A DNA stretch of 39,443 nucleotides from Chloroflexota bacterium. GTDB lineage: Bacteria > Chloroflexota > Anaerolineae > Anaerolineales > UBA11858. The stretch lies in the NCBI GenBank assembly GCA_018263575.1, contig JAANWX010000077.1, positions 1 to 39,443 of the forward strand, in the 5' to 3' direction. Shown here in pieces: positions 16,832-24,740 of the stretch. The notes under the pieces were generated by a model. That model worked only from the letters and a program-made list of their open reading frames with translations. It was not told the DNA's origin and did not search any database. Position numbers and translations under genes: made by a program. Each line of letters starts with the position of its first letter. Positions within the stretch are counted from its first letter, which is position 1.

Positions 16832-16860
16832 TTGACTAACCAGCGGAAATCAACTACAAT
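16832..16860 (+). promoter_or_regulatory. Promoter of the DUF4143 ATPase, probably leaderless
   Basis: TTGACT (16832-16837), a 17-base spacer and TACAAT (16855-16860). Only six bases (GGGAGC) separate the -10 from the ATG at 16867. Transcription should therefore start at or beside the start codon. Confidence 0.78.
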
Positions 16861-16866
16861 GGGAGC

Positions 16867-18000
16867 ATGTATATCAACCGAGACCTCACAAAGCACATAA
16901 AAAAAGACCTATTAACTGACAATAAGGTTATCGTTCTTTACGGGCCTAGGCAAGTTGGCAAAACTACTTTGGCTAACAAACTGCTTGACGAGCTTGATTG
17001 GAAGTGTTTAAGGATCAACGCTGAACAAATGCAATATCAGGCTGTTTTATCAAGCCGGGATGTAAGGAAATTACGCGCCTTAATAGGAAATCATGACTTA
17101 TTGTTCATTGACGAAGCCCAATATGTGGAGCAGGTGGGTCTAAACTTAAAACTCATTCACGATCACCTACCGCATGTTAAAGTATTGGTCACTGGTTCTT
17201 CTTCTTTTTATTTAGCTAACCGAATAAGCGAACCTCTAACAGGGCGCTCTTGGAAATACGTTTTATACCCGATTTCATACACCGAATTATCAAAGGACAC
17301 GACCAACTTTGAGCTTACTGCTCAATTAGAGGAAAGATTAATTTATGGTTCTTATCCCGAAGTAATTGCTAGTGATGGATACCAACAAAAACAACGATAT
17401 TTAAAAGAGCTAACGGATGCTTATCTCTTTAAAGATATTTTTACTTTTGCTAATATTAAGCACCATTCAAAAATTGGGCAGTTATTAAGATTAGTTGCTT
17501 TTCAAGTTGGTTCAGAAGTATCAATTCAAGAATTAGCGACTCAACTTAGCATCAGTCGTGCCGCGGTTAATAACTATTTGGATTTGTTAGAAAAATCGTT
17601 CATAATCTTTAGACTGTCGGGGTTTTCTAGAAATTTGCGCAAAGAAGTTTCAAAGATGGATAAGATTTTCTTTTTTGATTTGGGGGTGAGAAATACGATG
17701 ATTGATAACTTTAACTTCCTTGATGCACGGCAAGATGTCGGTCAACTATGGGAGAATTTTCTAGTTACTGAGCGTTTTAAAAGGAATAGCTACACCAATC
17801 ACTATTGCAGTTCTTATTTTTGGAGACTTCACTCAGGGGCAGAGCTGGATTACGTGGAGGAGTATGGGGGTAAGCCGCATGGCTATGAGTTTAAATGGGG
17901 AGCCAAGAAAGCGTCTGCTCCCCAGAGCTGGGGGAAAACGTATCCTCAGAGTATGTATCAAATCGTGAATAAGGAGAACTTTTTGTCCTTTATCACGTAG
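16867..18000 (+). CDS. AAA ATPase with DUF4143 domain
   Basis: A 377-residue P-loop protein of the AAA_14/DUF4143 type. Walker A is LYGPRQVGKTTLANKLL near residue 24, Walker B is DLLFIDEAQYVEQVG, and the sensor-like VLVTGSSSFYLANRISEPLT is followed by the family motif LTGRSWKYVLYPIS. A winged-helix segment (IQELATQLSISRAAVNNYLD) precedes the C-terminal nuclease-like DUF4143 region with GAELDYVEEYGG and GYEFKWG, a D...ExK-like arrangement. Members are patchily distributed accessory proteins of unknown role. It is clearly more AT-rich than its neighbours and flanked by a MITE-like element, so recent transfer is likely. Expression appears leaderless. Confidence 0.9.
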   Translation: MYINRDLTKHIKKDLLTDNKVIVLYGPRQVGKTTLANKLLDELDWKCLRINAEQMQYQAVLSSRDVRKLRALIGNHDLLFIDEAQYVEQVGLNLKLIHDHLPHVKVLVTGSSSFYLANRISEPLTGRSWKYVLYPISYTELSKDTTNFELTAQLEERLIYGSYPEVIASDGYQQKQRYLKELTDAYLFKDIFTFANIKHHSKIGQLLRLVAFQVGSEVSIQELATQLSISRAAVNNYLDLLEKSFIIFRLSGFSRNLRKEVSKMDKIFFFDLGVRNTMIDNFNFLDARQDVGQLWENFLVTERFKRNSYTNHYCSSYFWRLHSGAELDYVEEYGGKPHGYEFKWGAKKASAPQSWGKTYPQSMYQIVNKENFLSFIT

Positions 18001-18050
18001 GGTCGGTAGTGGATATTACGCACCACGCAACATGTAACACGCAATACGCA

Positions 18051-18899
18051 TCATGCCCCACGTTTCAATGCCTTTGCCCACTTCCCCAACCGCCAGCCGC
18101 CTTCCCCGGCCACGCGCAGGTCGCGCCTCTCGAAACGCCACCAGGTCAAAAGAATAAAAACCACAGATATGGCAAATAGACCAGCTAACCAAGAAAGATT
18201 AAGCTCGTGGAAAGCCTCTTGAGTCTGGTTGTAGTTGAGAGGAGAGAATTTGGCCGCAGTCTCCAAGTTTTCGTTAAGCTCGGCTAGTCCGGTGATGAAG
18301 AAACTGGCTACCAACACCAAACCAGAGGTCATGGACGCCAGGCGGCGGGAAGGCAAGAGCATGCTCAACAACAAGGCCAGCGTTCCGAAGAGCAATAATT
18401 CCGCTAGGAGTGAGAGGAAGGGCCGTGCCACTTCAATTCCACGCAAGTCCATGGTGGACCAGCTCATGGGAATCATAATGCCCAGCCAGGCGATAAACAA
18501 GACGCCCAATGTGGCAAGGATGAATGCCAGCAATCGGCCCATGAAAAGTGCCGTGCGGCTCACAGGATGAGCCATGATCAAATCTAGAGTTCCCTCTTCT
18601 TCAGCTTTTGCCACTAGGCCACTGCCCATTTGTATGGCAAAAATACCAATGATTAAGGGCATGTACGAGAAGAATTCAATGGCAAGCCATCCTTCGGGGG
18701 TGGTCATGCCGCTCAGATCACCCATGAAGGCGGAAATTTCTGGGGGATAGATTTCCAATAGCTGCTCGAAAGTTTCTTGCTGTTCAGAAAGAGAGTCAAA
18801 CATAGGAACGATCAACAATCCTAATAAAGCGAGACCAATCCCCCAACCAATGATCTGGCCCCTATAACGACGGAGTGAGTGTTTGAGTTCTACGAACAT
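18051..18899 (-). CDS. ABC-2 type transporter permease
   Basis: A 282-residue protein with six hydrophobic spans and the ABC-2 layout: the N-terminal VELKHSLRRYRGQIIGWGIG, a large extracytoplasmic loop after span 1, then EEEGTLDLIMAHPVSRTALF in the coupling region. The ATG at 18899 was chosen over one at 18908. AGGAGG lies nine bases before 18899 but directly abuts the upstream ATG. It starts just past the stop of its ATPase partner, so the pair forms one exporter. The substrate is unknown. Confidence 0.88.
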   Translation of the reverse strand: MFVELKHSLRRYRGQIIGWGIGLALLGLLIVPMFDSLSEQQETFEQLLEIYPPEISAFMGDLSGMTTPEGWLAIEFFSYMPLIIGIFAIQMGSGLVAKAEEEGTLDLIMAHPVSRTALFMGRLLAFILATLGVLFIAWLGIMIPMSWSTMDLRGIEVARPFLSLLAELLLFGTLALLLSMLLPSRRLASMTSGLVLVASFFITGLAELNENLETAAKFSPLNYNQTQEAFHELNLSWLAGLFAISVVFILLTWWRFERRDLRVAGEGGWRLGKWAKALKRGA

Positions 18900-18900
18900 A

Positions 18901-19809
18901 TTAGGCATCCTCCTGATCTTCTTCCCGATAATATTTCAGGAAGATTTCCTCTAAAGTGTGTGAGACCGTTTTCATATCTTTTACAGGGAATTGAGCCAAC
19001 GTTTTAATAAGGCCATCCATATTACCCTCTACCAGCAGGGTGGCCTGCAAGTCAGATGTGGATAAGAGATTAACGCCTGGTATATCCTCCAAGGGAGCGA
19101 TCTCAATGGGCTCGAGGAAGCTAACATTGACCTGCCTCATAGCCATATCGATAAGCTGGCTGGGGGTGGATTCCTCAACGATCACCCCTTTGCGGATAAT
19201 TGCCACTCGGTCCGCAATTGCCTCTACCTCGCTCAGGATATGGGAGGAGAAGAATATTGTCGTTCCATGGGCTTGGGCTTCTTTCAGCAGGGCATATACT
19301 TCTTGCTGCATCAAAGGGTCTAGGCCTGAAGTCGGTTCATCTAGTAATAGAAGTTCGGGTTGATGCATGAGGGCCTGAACGACGCCGACTTTTTGTTTGT
19401 TGCCACTGGAAAGGTTCTTGATTGTCCTAGAGGTATCAAGGTCCAGGCGTTCAATTAATTCCTTAAGATAATTCTCATCAATCTGGTTACCACGCAACTC
19501 TTTGAAATAGCGCAGAATTTGCTCAACCTTAAGGTTATCCTCCAGGTGCAATTCACCGGGGAGGTAGCTAACGCGGGACTTGACTGCCACCGGGTTGGCC
19601 TGCGGGTCAATGCCCAAAACATGGATTTTCCCCTCCTGGGGACGGATTTGGTCCAAGAGACAGCGAATGGTGGTGGTTTTCCCAGACCCATTCGGGCCTA
19701 GAAAGCCCAGAATCTCGCCGCGCTTGACGTTTAAATCCACCCCGAATAATGCTTGGACTGAGCCATACCATTTGACCAATCCTTGAATTTCGATAGCATA
19801 GTCACTCAT
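18901..19809 (-). CDS. ABC transporter ATP-binding protein
   Basis: A 302-residue ABC ATPase. Walker A is LGPNGSGKTTTIRCLL, the signature is NLSSGNKQKVGVVQ, Walker B is PELLLLDEPTSGLDP, and the switch His is in FFSSHILSEVEAIADR. A C-terminal domain of about 80 residues of the multidrug/bacteriocin exporter class ends the protein. GGAGAAG precedes the ATG. It is the first gene of a two-gene exporter operon with the permease at 18051-18899. A composite palindromic repeat lies just upstream (19839-19917). Confidence 0.93.
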   Translation of the reverse strand: MSDYAIEIQGLVKWYGSVQALFGVDLNVKRGEILGFLGPNGSGKTTTIRCLLDQIRPQEGKIHVLGIDPQANPVAVKSRVSYLPGELHLEDNLKVEQILRYFKELRGNQIDENYLKELIERLDLDTSRTIKNLSSGNKQKVGVVQALMHQPELLLLDEPTSGLDPLMQQEVYALLKEAQAHGTTIFFSSHILSEVEAIADRVAIIRKGVIVEESTPSQLIDMAMRQVNVSFLEPIEIAPLEDIPGVNLLSTSDLQATLLVEGNMDGLIKTLAQFPVKDMKTVSHTLEEIFLKYYREEDQEDA

Positions 19810-19838
19810 AATTTCTTCTCCTTCATCCTATTTCAGTG

Positions 19839-19917
19839 TCTTCTCAATATTCTAAAGAAATGGTATTTCGGTGCAAAGTTGCACTTTGCCTAGGCGAGTT
19901 GCCAACTCACCCTACAT
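19839..19917. repeat. Composite palindromic repeat, copy A
   Basis: Order of parts: TCTTCTCAATATTC, then the palindrome GCAAAGT-TGC-ACTTTGC (19873-19889), then GGCGAGTT-gcc-AACTCACC (19893-19911), then CTACAT. The same order occurs at 28386-28476, with a 12-base insertion. Its CTACAT gives, on the minus strand, the last ATG codon and TAG stop of the ATC-hydrolase-family gene. Confidence 0.87.
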
Positions 19918-20616
19918 CGTTTCCTCTTTCACATAAGTCCAGCGGAAATCGCACACTTCCCCGCCTCTGGCCAGGGTGTTGCTCCTCTCCCAGCGGATGG
20001 ATGGTGGGAGGGCTTCACCGATCAGGTCATCAGTGTGGCAGAAAACGGGAACCAACTCTGGTGCGCCATAATATTCCAGAATCTGCAAATAGAAACAGCC
20101 ATGGATGTCGAAGGCGACCCGGTGCTCGTCGTTGGCCAGCCACTCCACCTCCCAGCCAGCGGGAGGAAATCCTAACTTCATGATCAAATCCACCGCCCAG
20201 CGAAATATCGAAAACTGGTTGGGAAAACGCTCCAGGAGTTTTATAAACTTAAGGCTGGGTTCTACCGTCTTTTCTAGGGCGACTTCTACCTCGGCCAAAA
20301 CCATTTCTTGGGAGGTTCCTTCTTCCAGAAGAGTCTGGTACAGCGCCAGGCCGGGGAGGATGCTATCTTTAAGGTGAGAGCGCAGGGCTAAATTAGCCAG
20401 GTGGGGGCGTTTCTCAAAGAGGGTTTTATACCGCGCCTGCGCTTGCGAAACCAATAAACCAGCCTCAACCGTGGCTCTTTTTTGCGCCAGCACGCGTTGA
20501 AAGTGATCGGCATGCGGCATTTCCTCAGCCTTCGAGAGCAATTTCTTCGCCGCCCAAATACCTCCTAAAGTGCCTAAGAATACGGGCCAGATAATGTTCT
20601 TGTTTTTCTTTGTCAT
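19912..20616 (-). CDS. L-2-amino-thiazoline-4-carboxylic acid hydrolase family protein
   Basis: A 234-residue protein. The N-terminus has one hydrophobic segment (IIWPVFLGTLGGIWAA), so it may be membrane-anchored. The C-terminal half carries the ATC-hydrolase-family motifs: DIHGCFYLQILEYYG, then VFCHTDD, then RSNTLARGGEVCDFRW, with conserved Cys, His and Asp residues. The founding enzyme opens the thiazoline ring of ATC toward L-cysteine; most family members are uncharacterised, so the actual substrate is uncertain. AAAGGAGG sits upstream of GTGATG, and the ATG was chosen. It ends in ATG-TAG contributed by a palindromic repeat. It follows the sulfotransferase-fold gene after a 118-bp gap containing a hairpin. 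Confidence 0.78.
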   Translation of the reverse strand: MTKKNKNIIWPVFLGTLGGIWAAKKLLSKAEEMPHADHFQRVLAQKRATVEAGLLVSQAQARYKTLFEKRPHLANLALRSHLKDSILPGLALYQTLLEEGTSQEMVLAEVEVALEKTVEPSLKFIKLLERFPNQFSIFRWAVDLIMKLGFPPAGWEVEWLANDEHRVAFDIHGCFYLQILEYYGAPELVPVFCHTDDLIGEALPPSIRWERSNTLARGGEVCDFRWTYVKEETM

Positions 20617-20651
20617 CACTACCTCCTTTGGAAGTAATCATTCAGCCCCTG

Positions 20652-20724
20652 CCCTCACCTCAATCCTCTCCCACAGGGAGAGGAGGCTGTCCCCTCTCCT
20701 CGTGGGAGAGGGCTAGGGTGAGGG
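20652..20724. repeat. CT/GA-rich hairpin repeat
   Basis: Inverted repeat: CCCTCACC (20652-20659) with GGTGAGGG (20717-20724), and CCTCTCCCAC (20665-20674) with GTGGGAGAGG (20702-20711). It lies between the ATC-hydrolase-family and sulfotransferase genes. A similar CCCCTCACCCC...CTCTCCC block occurs near 33668. Confidence 0.8.
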
Positions 20725-20734
20725 GAGTGAACGG

Positions 20735-21340
20735 TTACTCATTATTTTTCACTCTCTGCCTATACAGCTCAGGATCAACGACAGCGGCCATTTTTTCCAC
20801 CTCCAGGCCGCCTCCCAGGAGTTTGTTAACCTTGTGAAGCTCGGAGATGGGATTTTCTAATAATGTGTTATAGCTGACTTCCACGTAAGCAAGATTAGAT
20901 TGCTCCTCCATCCAGGCTTTGGTGCTTTGCTTATGTTTCTCGAACAACGCGGCCATTTTCTCGTCTGAGACTTTGGAGTCCTCTTGGCGGTTTTCCAACA
21001 TCTTCTTCTGCGAGGCTAAAATCTCTTCCATGGCCCGGTTCATGAAAATCACCTTATAAATATACCCATCCGGGAGATGTTTGAGCAAAGCGGCAATGAC
21101 CTTAACGCTCTTCCCCTGCGCGTCTGGGAGCCAGGCCACATCTCCCTCAGGGAGCTTTTTGACGCGCTCGAACTCATAATAGCCTTTGGGGTTATCGTCA
21201 TCTGCTTCCCGGATTTCATCCGTTAGCGGGGGAATCCCGGCAGCTTCTAACATCTTCATCATCATGGACGTCCCCGAGCGGGGAAGCCCCGAAACCACGA
21301 TGACGGGAGTAGACTTTCGCGAAAAAAGTTTTTTAAACAT
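20735..21340 (-). CDS. Sulfotransferase-fold P-loop protein
   Basis: About 201 residues. The N-terminal VVSGLPRSGTSMMMKML is the 5'-phosphosulfate-binding loop of sulfotransferases (PRSGTS), followed by DDDNPKGYYEFERVKKL. The middle VIFMNRAMEEILASQKKML resembles the 3'-phosphate-binding helix, and VSYNTLLENP is a common family motif. It would transfer sulfate from PAPS to an acceptor, but many small members lack a proven substrate. The ATG at 21340 has a weak ribosome-binding site. A GTG at 21364 with GAGG four bases upstream, overlapping the thioredoxin-fold gene, is a real alternative. It is in the same run as the DtxR-type regulator. Confidence 0.75.
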   Translation of the reverse strand: MFKKLFSRKSTPVIVVSGLPRSGTSMMMKMLEAAGIPPLTDEIREADDDNPKGYYEFERVKKLPEGDVAWLPDAQGKSVKVIAALLKHLPDGYIYKVIFMNRAMEEILASQKKMLENRQEDSKVSDEKMAALFEKHKQSTKAWMEEQSNLAYVEVSYNTLLENPISELHKVNKLLGGGLEVEKMAAVVDPELYRQRVKNNE

Positions 21341-21350
21341 AGGCTTTATA

Positions 21351-21929
21351 TCAGACCAAATCACACGCCTCAGGCGGCATCCAATGGGCGTCCTTGTTAT
21401 CCCATTTCACGTTACAACCAATGGGATTCGTGACCGGAACCGTGATCTCCACCCCGGCCAAGTGTTCGCCCAGGGCGTTCTCTAGATCGTTGACCGTCAT
21501 TTTCGACGTCTCGCGGGGATTGTCCACTCCGCGACCGGTGTAAATGAGCCGGCGGTCTTCATCGAAGACAAAGAAATGGGGTGTCCTTAAGGCCCCATAC
21601 TGGCGAGCGACATCCTGCGCTTCGTCGTGCAGGTACACCCAAGGAAAATTATGAGTTTCCATGCGCTTAACCATGTTCTCGAAGCTGTCTTCTTCATAAG
21701 TGTTGGCGCTGTTGGAGTTAATGCCCACGAACTTGACGCCCAGTGAGGCAAAGCGATTGGCCGTTTGGCGCGTCACCTCATCTGATCCAATCACAAAGGG
21801 GCAATGGTTACAGGTGAAAAAGATCACCAAAATTCTATCTTCGAAATCAAACATTTGGTAAGTTTTTCCATCGGTGGCGGGCAACTTGAAATTTGGCGCT
21901 CGTTCTCCAATTTGTAGTGTAAAAGACAT
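21351..21929 (-). CDS. Thioredoxin-fold protein, AhpC/TSA-related
   Basis: A 192-residue cytosolic protein. [20 protein letters not shown] is a peroxiredoxin-type N-terminus. [19 protein letters not shown] carries a CxxC (CNHC) at the active-site position, and [20 protein letters not shown] contains the cis-Pro loop. This group (redoxin-domain proteins with TCNHCP) is widespread, and its exact redox partners are unknown. AAGGAG lies six bases before the second of two adjacent ATGs, which is taken as the start. It directly follows the DtxR-type regulator gene and likely shares its promoter and operator. Confidence 0.87.
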   Translation of the reverse strand: MSFTLQIGERAPNFKLPATDGKTYQMFDFEDRILVIFFTCNHCPFVIGSDEVTRQTANRFASLGVKFVGINSNSANTYEEDSFENMVKRMETHNFPWVYLHDEAQDVARQYGALRTPHFFVFDEDRRLIYTGRGVDNPRETSKMTVNDLENALGEHLAGVEITVPVTNPIGCNVKWDNKDAHWMPPEACDLV

Positions 21930-21939
21930 CATCGTCTCC

Positions 21940-22623
21940 TTATTCTTTTTCGACAAATATTTGGGCGGTCACGCTCGCTCCCAGAACTACCTCTTTCTCT
22001 TGACCTTCCACTTGGAGGTGGAGATTGTGGTCATAAGGGGAGTAATCTAAGACTGATAGTTTGACGCCCGGCTTAAGGCCATATTTTTCTAAGTAACGGA
22101 ACAAACCGGGATCTTCATCCCATATGGAGTGCATAATTCCGCTTTCCCCGGGGCGCAAGTCATGCAAGCACACCAGGTTTTGGTGGGGCATTTCTAAATC
22201 TTTGCTGGGGATGGGGGAGCCGTACAGGCCGCGGGTAGGTTCTCCCAACACTTCGGCCACCCGCTCTCCAAAATATTCTGAGATGGCGTGTTCTAGGCGG
22301 TTGGCCTCGGTGTGGACTTTGTCCCAAGAATAGCCCAGGATTTCGTGCAGGAACAGTTCCAGCAAACGGTAGTGCCGAAGTACTTGTAAGGCAACCTGCT
22401 CACCTTCGGAGGTGAGGGTCACGCCGTGATATTTTTGGTAGTCCACCAGGGGAGGGGATTCTGAAGCAAGGCGTTGGATCATATCCGTCACCGAAGCTGG
22501 CGTGACCCGCAATTTCTCGGCAATTTGCCCCGTTTCTGCCCGGCCGCCATCCACGGTCAGAAGGTAAATCGTTTTTAAGTAGTCTTTATGGGTGCCTGAG
22601 TACGCCGCGCTCATTTTAGTCAT
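21940..22623 (-). CDS. DtxR/MntR/IdeR-family metal-dependent regulator
   Basis: A 227-residue repressor. The N-terminal winged helix covers residues 8-75, with [20 protein letters not shown] as the helix-turn-helix. The dimerisation and metal-binding region holds [31 protein letters not shown] and [11 protein letters not shown]. The C-terminal SH3-like FeoA domain includes [19 protein letters not shown]. Whether it senses Mn or Fe is not decided by sequence. Two ATGs (22623 and 22614) are possible; neither has a good Shine-Dalgarno. It is preceded by a near-consensus promoter with a palindrome just after the -10 box, implying autoregulation, and heads a run with the thioredoxin- and sulfotransferase-fold genes. 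Confidence 0.92.
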   Translation of the reverse strand: MTKMSAAYSGTHKDYLKTIYLLTVDGGRAETGQIAEKLRVTPASVTDMIQRLASESPPLVDYQKYHGVTLTSEGEQVALQVLRHYRLLELFLHEILGYSWDKVHTEANRLEHAISEYFGERVAEVLGEPTRGLYGSPIPSKDLEMPHQNLVCLHDLRPGESGIMHSIWDEDPGLFRYLEKYGLKPGVKLSVLDYSPYDHNLHLQVEGQEKEVVLGASVTAQIFVEKE

Positions 22624-22635
22624 CCAGAAAATATA

Positions 22636-22653
22636 TTTTAGCCTAATCTAAAA
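22636..22653 (-). promoter_or_regulatory. Operator-like palindrome for the DtxR-type regulator
   Basis: TTTTAG-N6-CTAAAA with perfect six-base arms. It overlaps the expected transcription start, two bases after the -10 box. It resembles the TTAGG..CCTAA operators of DtxR/IdeR proteins, so it probably mediates metal-dependent autorepression (inference). Confidence 0.72.
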
Positions 22654-22655
22654 TA

Positions 22656-22684
22656 ATCTTATATGAAGCCTAAATTCTTGTCAA
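22656..22684 (-). promoter_or_regulatory. Promoter of the DtxR-type regulator operon
   Basis: On the minus strand, TTGACA (22684-22679), a 17-base spacer and TAAGAT (22661-22656). The -35 box is perfect and the -10 box is one step from consensus. Confidence 0.82.
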
Positions 22685-22838
22685 GCCTACAAACCACATC
22701 ATCCAGGGAAAACGCATTTGGAAACATGGGTCCAGTAAAATTCATCCGGGGGAAGTGGCTTTCCCCCTCAAGCGTGATCAATAAGCCGTTTTCCATACCA
22801 AATACCCAATAGCTAATACCCAATAGCTAATATCCCCC

Positions 22839-23951
22839 CTACAACACCCGCTCATAAAGCGCCTTATACTGCGGAATAATATTCCGATAATCAAAAAGCT
22901 CCACCGCGCGTTGGCGGGCCGCTTTGGAAAACCTCTTACAAGAGGAACAGTCATCCAGAATTTCAAGGGCGTATTCCGCCATTTTCTTCGTGTCTCCTAC
23001 CGGGGCCAGGAAGCCGGTCACACCGTGCTCCACCACCTCTGGCAAGCCCCCCACATCACTGGCAATGACCGGGACACCGCTGGCCATAGCTTCCAGAGCT
23101 ACCAAGCCAAAGCTTTCCGTCTCGCTGGGTAGCAGCAATAAATTCGCATCCTCGAGAATAGGCGCTACGCTATTGACAACGCCCACAAACTCAACTCGGT
23201 CACGAATTCCTAGTTCTTCAGCCAATTGACAAGCCGTACTCGTCTCAGGCCCATCCCCCACCATAACCAAACGGGCCTCTTTTTTTTCTAAAAAGGCGGC
23301 AAAGGTTCTAATGACATCTTGCACCCGTTTTATAGGGCGAAAATTGGAAATGTGCATCAGTGTATACTCTTCAGGGCATTCATCTTCCGGCAGGCACTGG
23401 TGAATAGAAGCTCCATGTCGGCCCGGGTCAATGAAATTATAAATAATGTCAATCTCCTTCTCCACCGGAAATGCGCGGTACGTTTCTTCTTTTAGAAACT
23501 TAGAGACAGCCGTTACCCCATCACTATTTTCAATGGTCATGGTCGTTATCGAGCGGAAAGAGGGATTTCGACCTACCAAAGTGATATCGGTTCCATGCAG
23601 CGTGGTGACAACCTTCATATCCAACTCTGGCACAATCTGTTTGGCGAGCAGAGCCGCGGCCGCAAAGGGGATGGCGTAATGCACGTGCAAAATCTGAAGC
23701 TCTTTCATACGAGCGACCTCGGCCATCTTGGAAGCTAAGGCCAACGTATAAGGGAATTTCTTGAGAAGAGGATAACTAACAATTTCCACCTCATGAAAGC
23801 TGACGCGCGGCGTGGGTTCATTCAATCGCAGCGGAGTCGAATAACTGATAAAAGACACCTCATTCCCTTCTTCAGCGAGATGCTTTCCCAATTCTGTGGC
23901 CACGACACCGCTCCCCCCGTGATGGGGATAACAAGTAATACCAATACGCAT
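22839..23951 (-). CDS. bshA: N-acetyl-alpha-D-glucosaminyl L-malate synthase (bacillithiol step 1)
   Basis: A 370-residue GT4-family glycosyltransferase that joins GlcNAc from UDP-GlcNAc to L-malate. The N-terminus [20 protein letters not shown] is the hallmark of Bsh[18 protein letters not shown] and [16 protein letters not shown] are acceptor-side motifs, and [20 protein letters not shown] with [12 protein letters not shown] is the GT4 donor-binding region. The ATG at 23951 has AAGGAG six bases upstream, so the upstream open extension is dropped. It is the last gene of the bshC-bshB-bshA run, 73 bases after bshB. The neighbouring genes make the assignment much firmer than for a lone GT4 protein. 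Confidence 0.93.
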   Translation of the reverse strand: MRIGITCYPHHGGSGVVATELGKHLAEEGNEVSFISYSTPLRLNEPTPRVSFHEVEIVSYPLLKKFPYTLALASKMAEVARMKELQILHVHYAIPFAAAALLAKQIVPELDMKVVTTLHGTDITLVGRNPSFRSITTMTIENSDGVTAVSKFLKEETYRAFPVEKEIDIIYNFIDPGRHGASIHQCLPEDECPEEYTLMHISNFRPIKRVQDVIRTFAAFLEKKEARLVMVGDGPETSTACQLAEELGIRDRVEFVGVVNSVAPILEDANLLLLPSETESFGLVALEAMASGVPVIASDVGGLPEVVEHGVTGFLAPVGDTKKMAEYALEILDDCSSCKRFSKAARQRAVELFDYRNIIPQYKALYERVL

Positions 23952-24023
23952 TGAACTCTCCTTTGAGATACTCTTTAAAGTACTTGATGTGTGAGTGTCT
24001 CCTGACCGAACACCCAATCCATT

Positions 24024-24740
24024 TCAAAAAGTCGAAAACTTAACGTCCAAGGGATTTTTCACTTCCATTTTACCCTTAATGAGAAAGCCCTCTCCATATT
24101 TCTTGCCAATCTTCGACCCATAATACCCCATGCGATGCCGAATGCCCCAATTATACTCCCGTGAAGTCAAGCGCGTTTTCTTGTAGAAATTATCCTCAGG
24201 CTTGAACTGGGTAGAATAGGCATAAATGGCCTCCATTTTGCGTTCAAATTGTTCTGTAATATCGACAATGAAGGTGGGGTCGAATTCGTACCAACTCATA
24301 TAATAGAGAATTTTGGGAGGGCGGTAGCTTTCCTGTCCCGTTTCGTAGCGGGTCAGGCCGGCCAAAAAGGTGCCTTCATAGGCTATCTCGCTGGCATGAT
24401 AATGGTCAGGATGCCGGTCATCGTAATAAGGGATGAAAACCAAGCGGGGGCGGTACTTGCGGACGACTTCAACCACTCGATTTTTCGACTCCTTGCTGGT
24501 GTGCAAGTTGGCATCTTCGAGACCCAAATTTTCACGTGCTACAGCGCCAATGATTTCAGCCGCTTTAGCCGCCTCCTTCTCACGAGTTTCGACCGTGCCG
24601 CGCGTCCCCATCTCACCCCGTACCATGTCCACCATGGCGACGGAGTATCCCGCGTCGACTAATTTTATCAGCGTTCCCCCACACGTAATTTCAATATCGT
24701 CCGGGTGGGCGCCAAAGGCCATAACATCAACGTTTGTCAT
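24024..24740 (-). CDS. bshB: GlcNAc-malate deacetylase BshB (PIG-L/LmbE family)
   Basis: A 238-residue zinc-dependent deacetylase, step 2 of bacillithiol synthesis, removing acetate from GlcNAc-malate. The metal-site motif is FGAHPDDIEITCGG near residue 9, with DDRHPDHYHASEIAYEGTFL for the third ligand. MVRGEMGTRGTVETREKEA is typical of the BshB1 type. The ATG at 24740 has GGAGACAACC upstream and overlaps the bshC stop by 14 bases. Related LmbE proteins include mycothiol MshB and Mca; placement between bshA and bshC favours BshB. Confidence 0.92.
   Translation of the reverse strand: MTNVDVMAFGAHPDDIEITCGGTLIKLVDAGYSVAMVDMVRGEMGTRGTVETREKEAAKAAEIIGAVARENLGLEDANLHTSKESKNRVVEVVRKYRPRLVFIPYYDDRHPDHYHASEIAYEGTFLAGLTRYETGQESYRPPKILYYMSWYEFDPTFIVDITEQFERKMEAIYAYSTQFKPEDNFYKKTRLTSREYNWGIRHRMGYYGSKIGKKYGEGFLIKGKMEVKNPLDVKFSTF

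Noticed and set aside
16867-18000. DUF4143 ATPase plus brnTA and sbcC considered as a defence island
   Set aside because: The genes are 15 kb apart with housekeeping genes between them; no other defence families are present.
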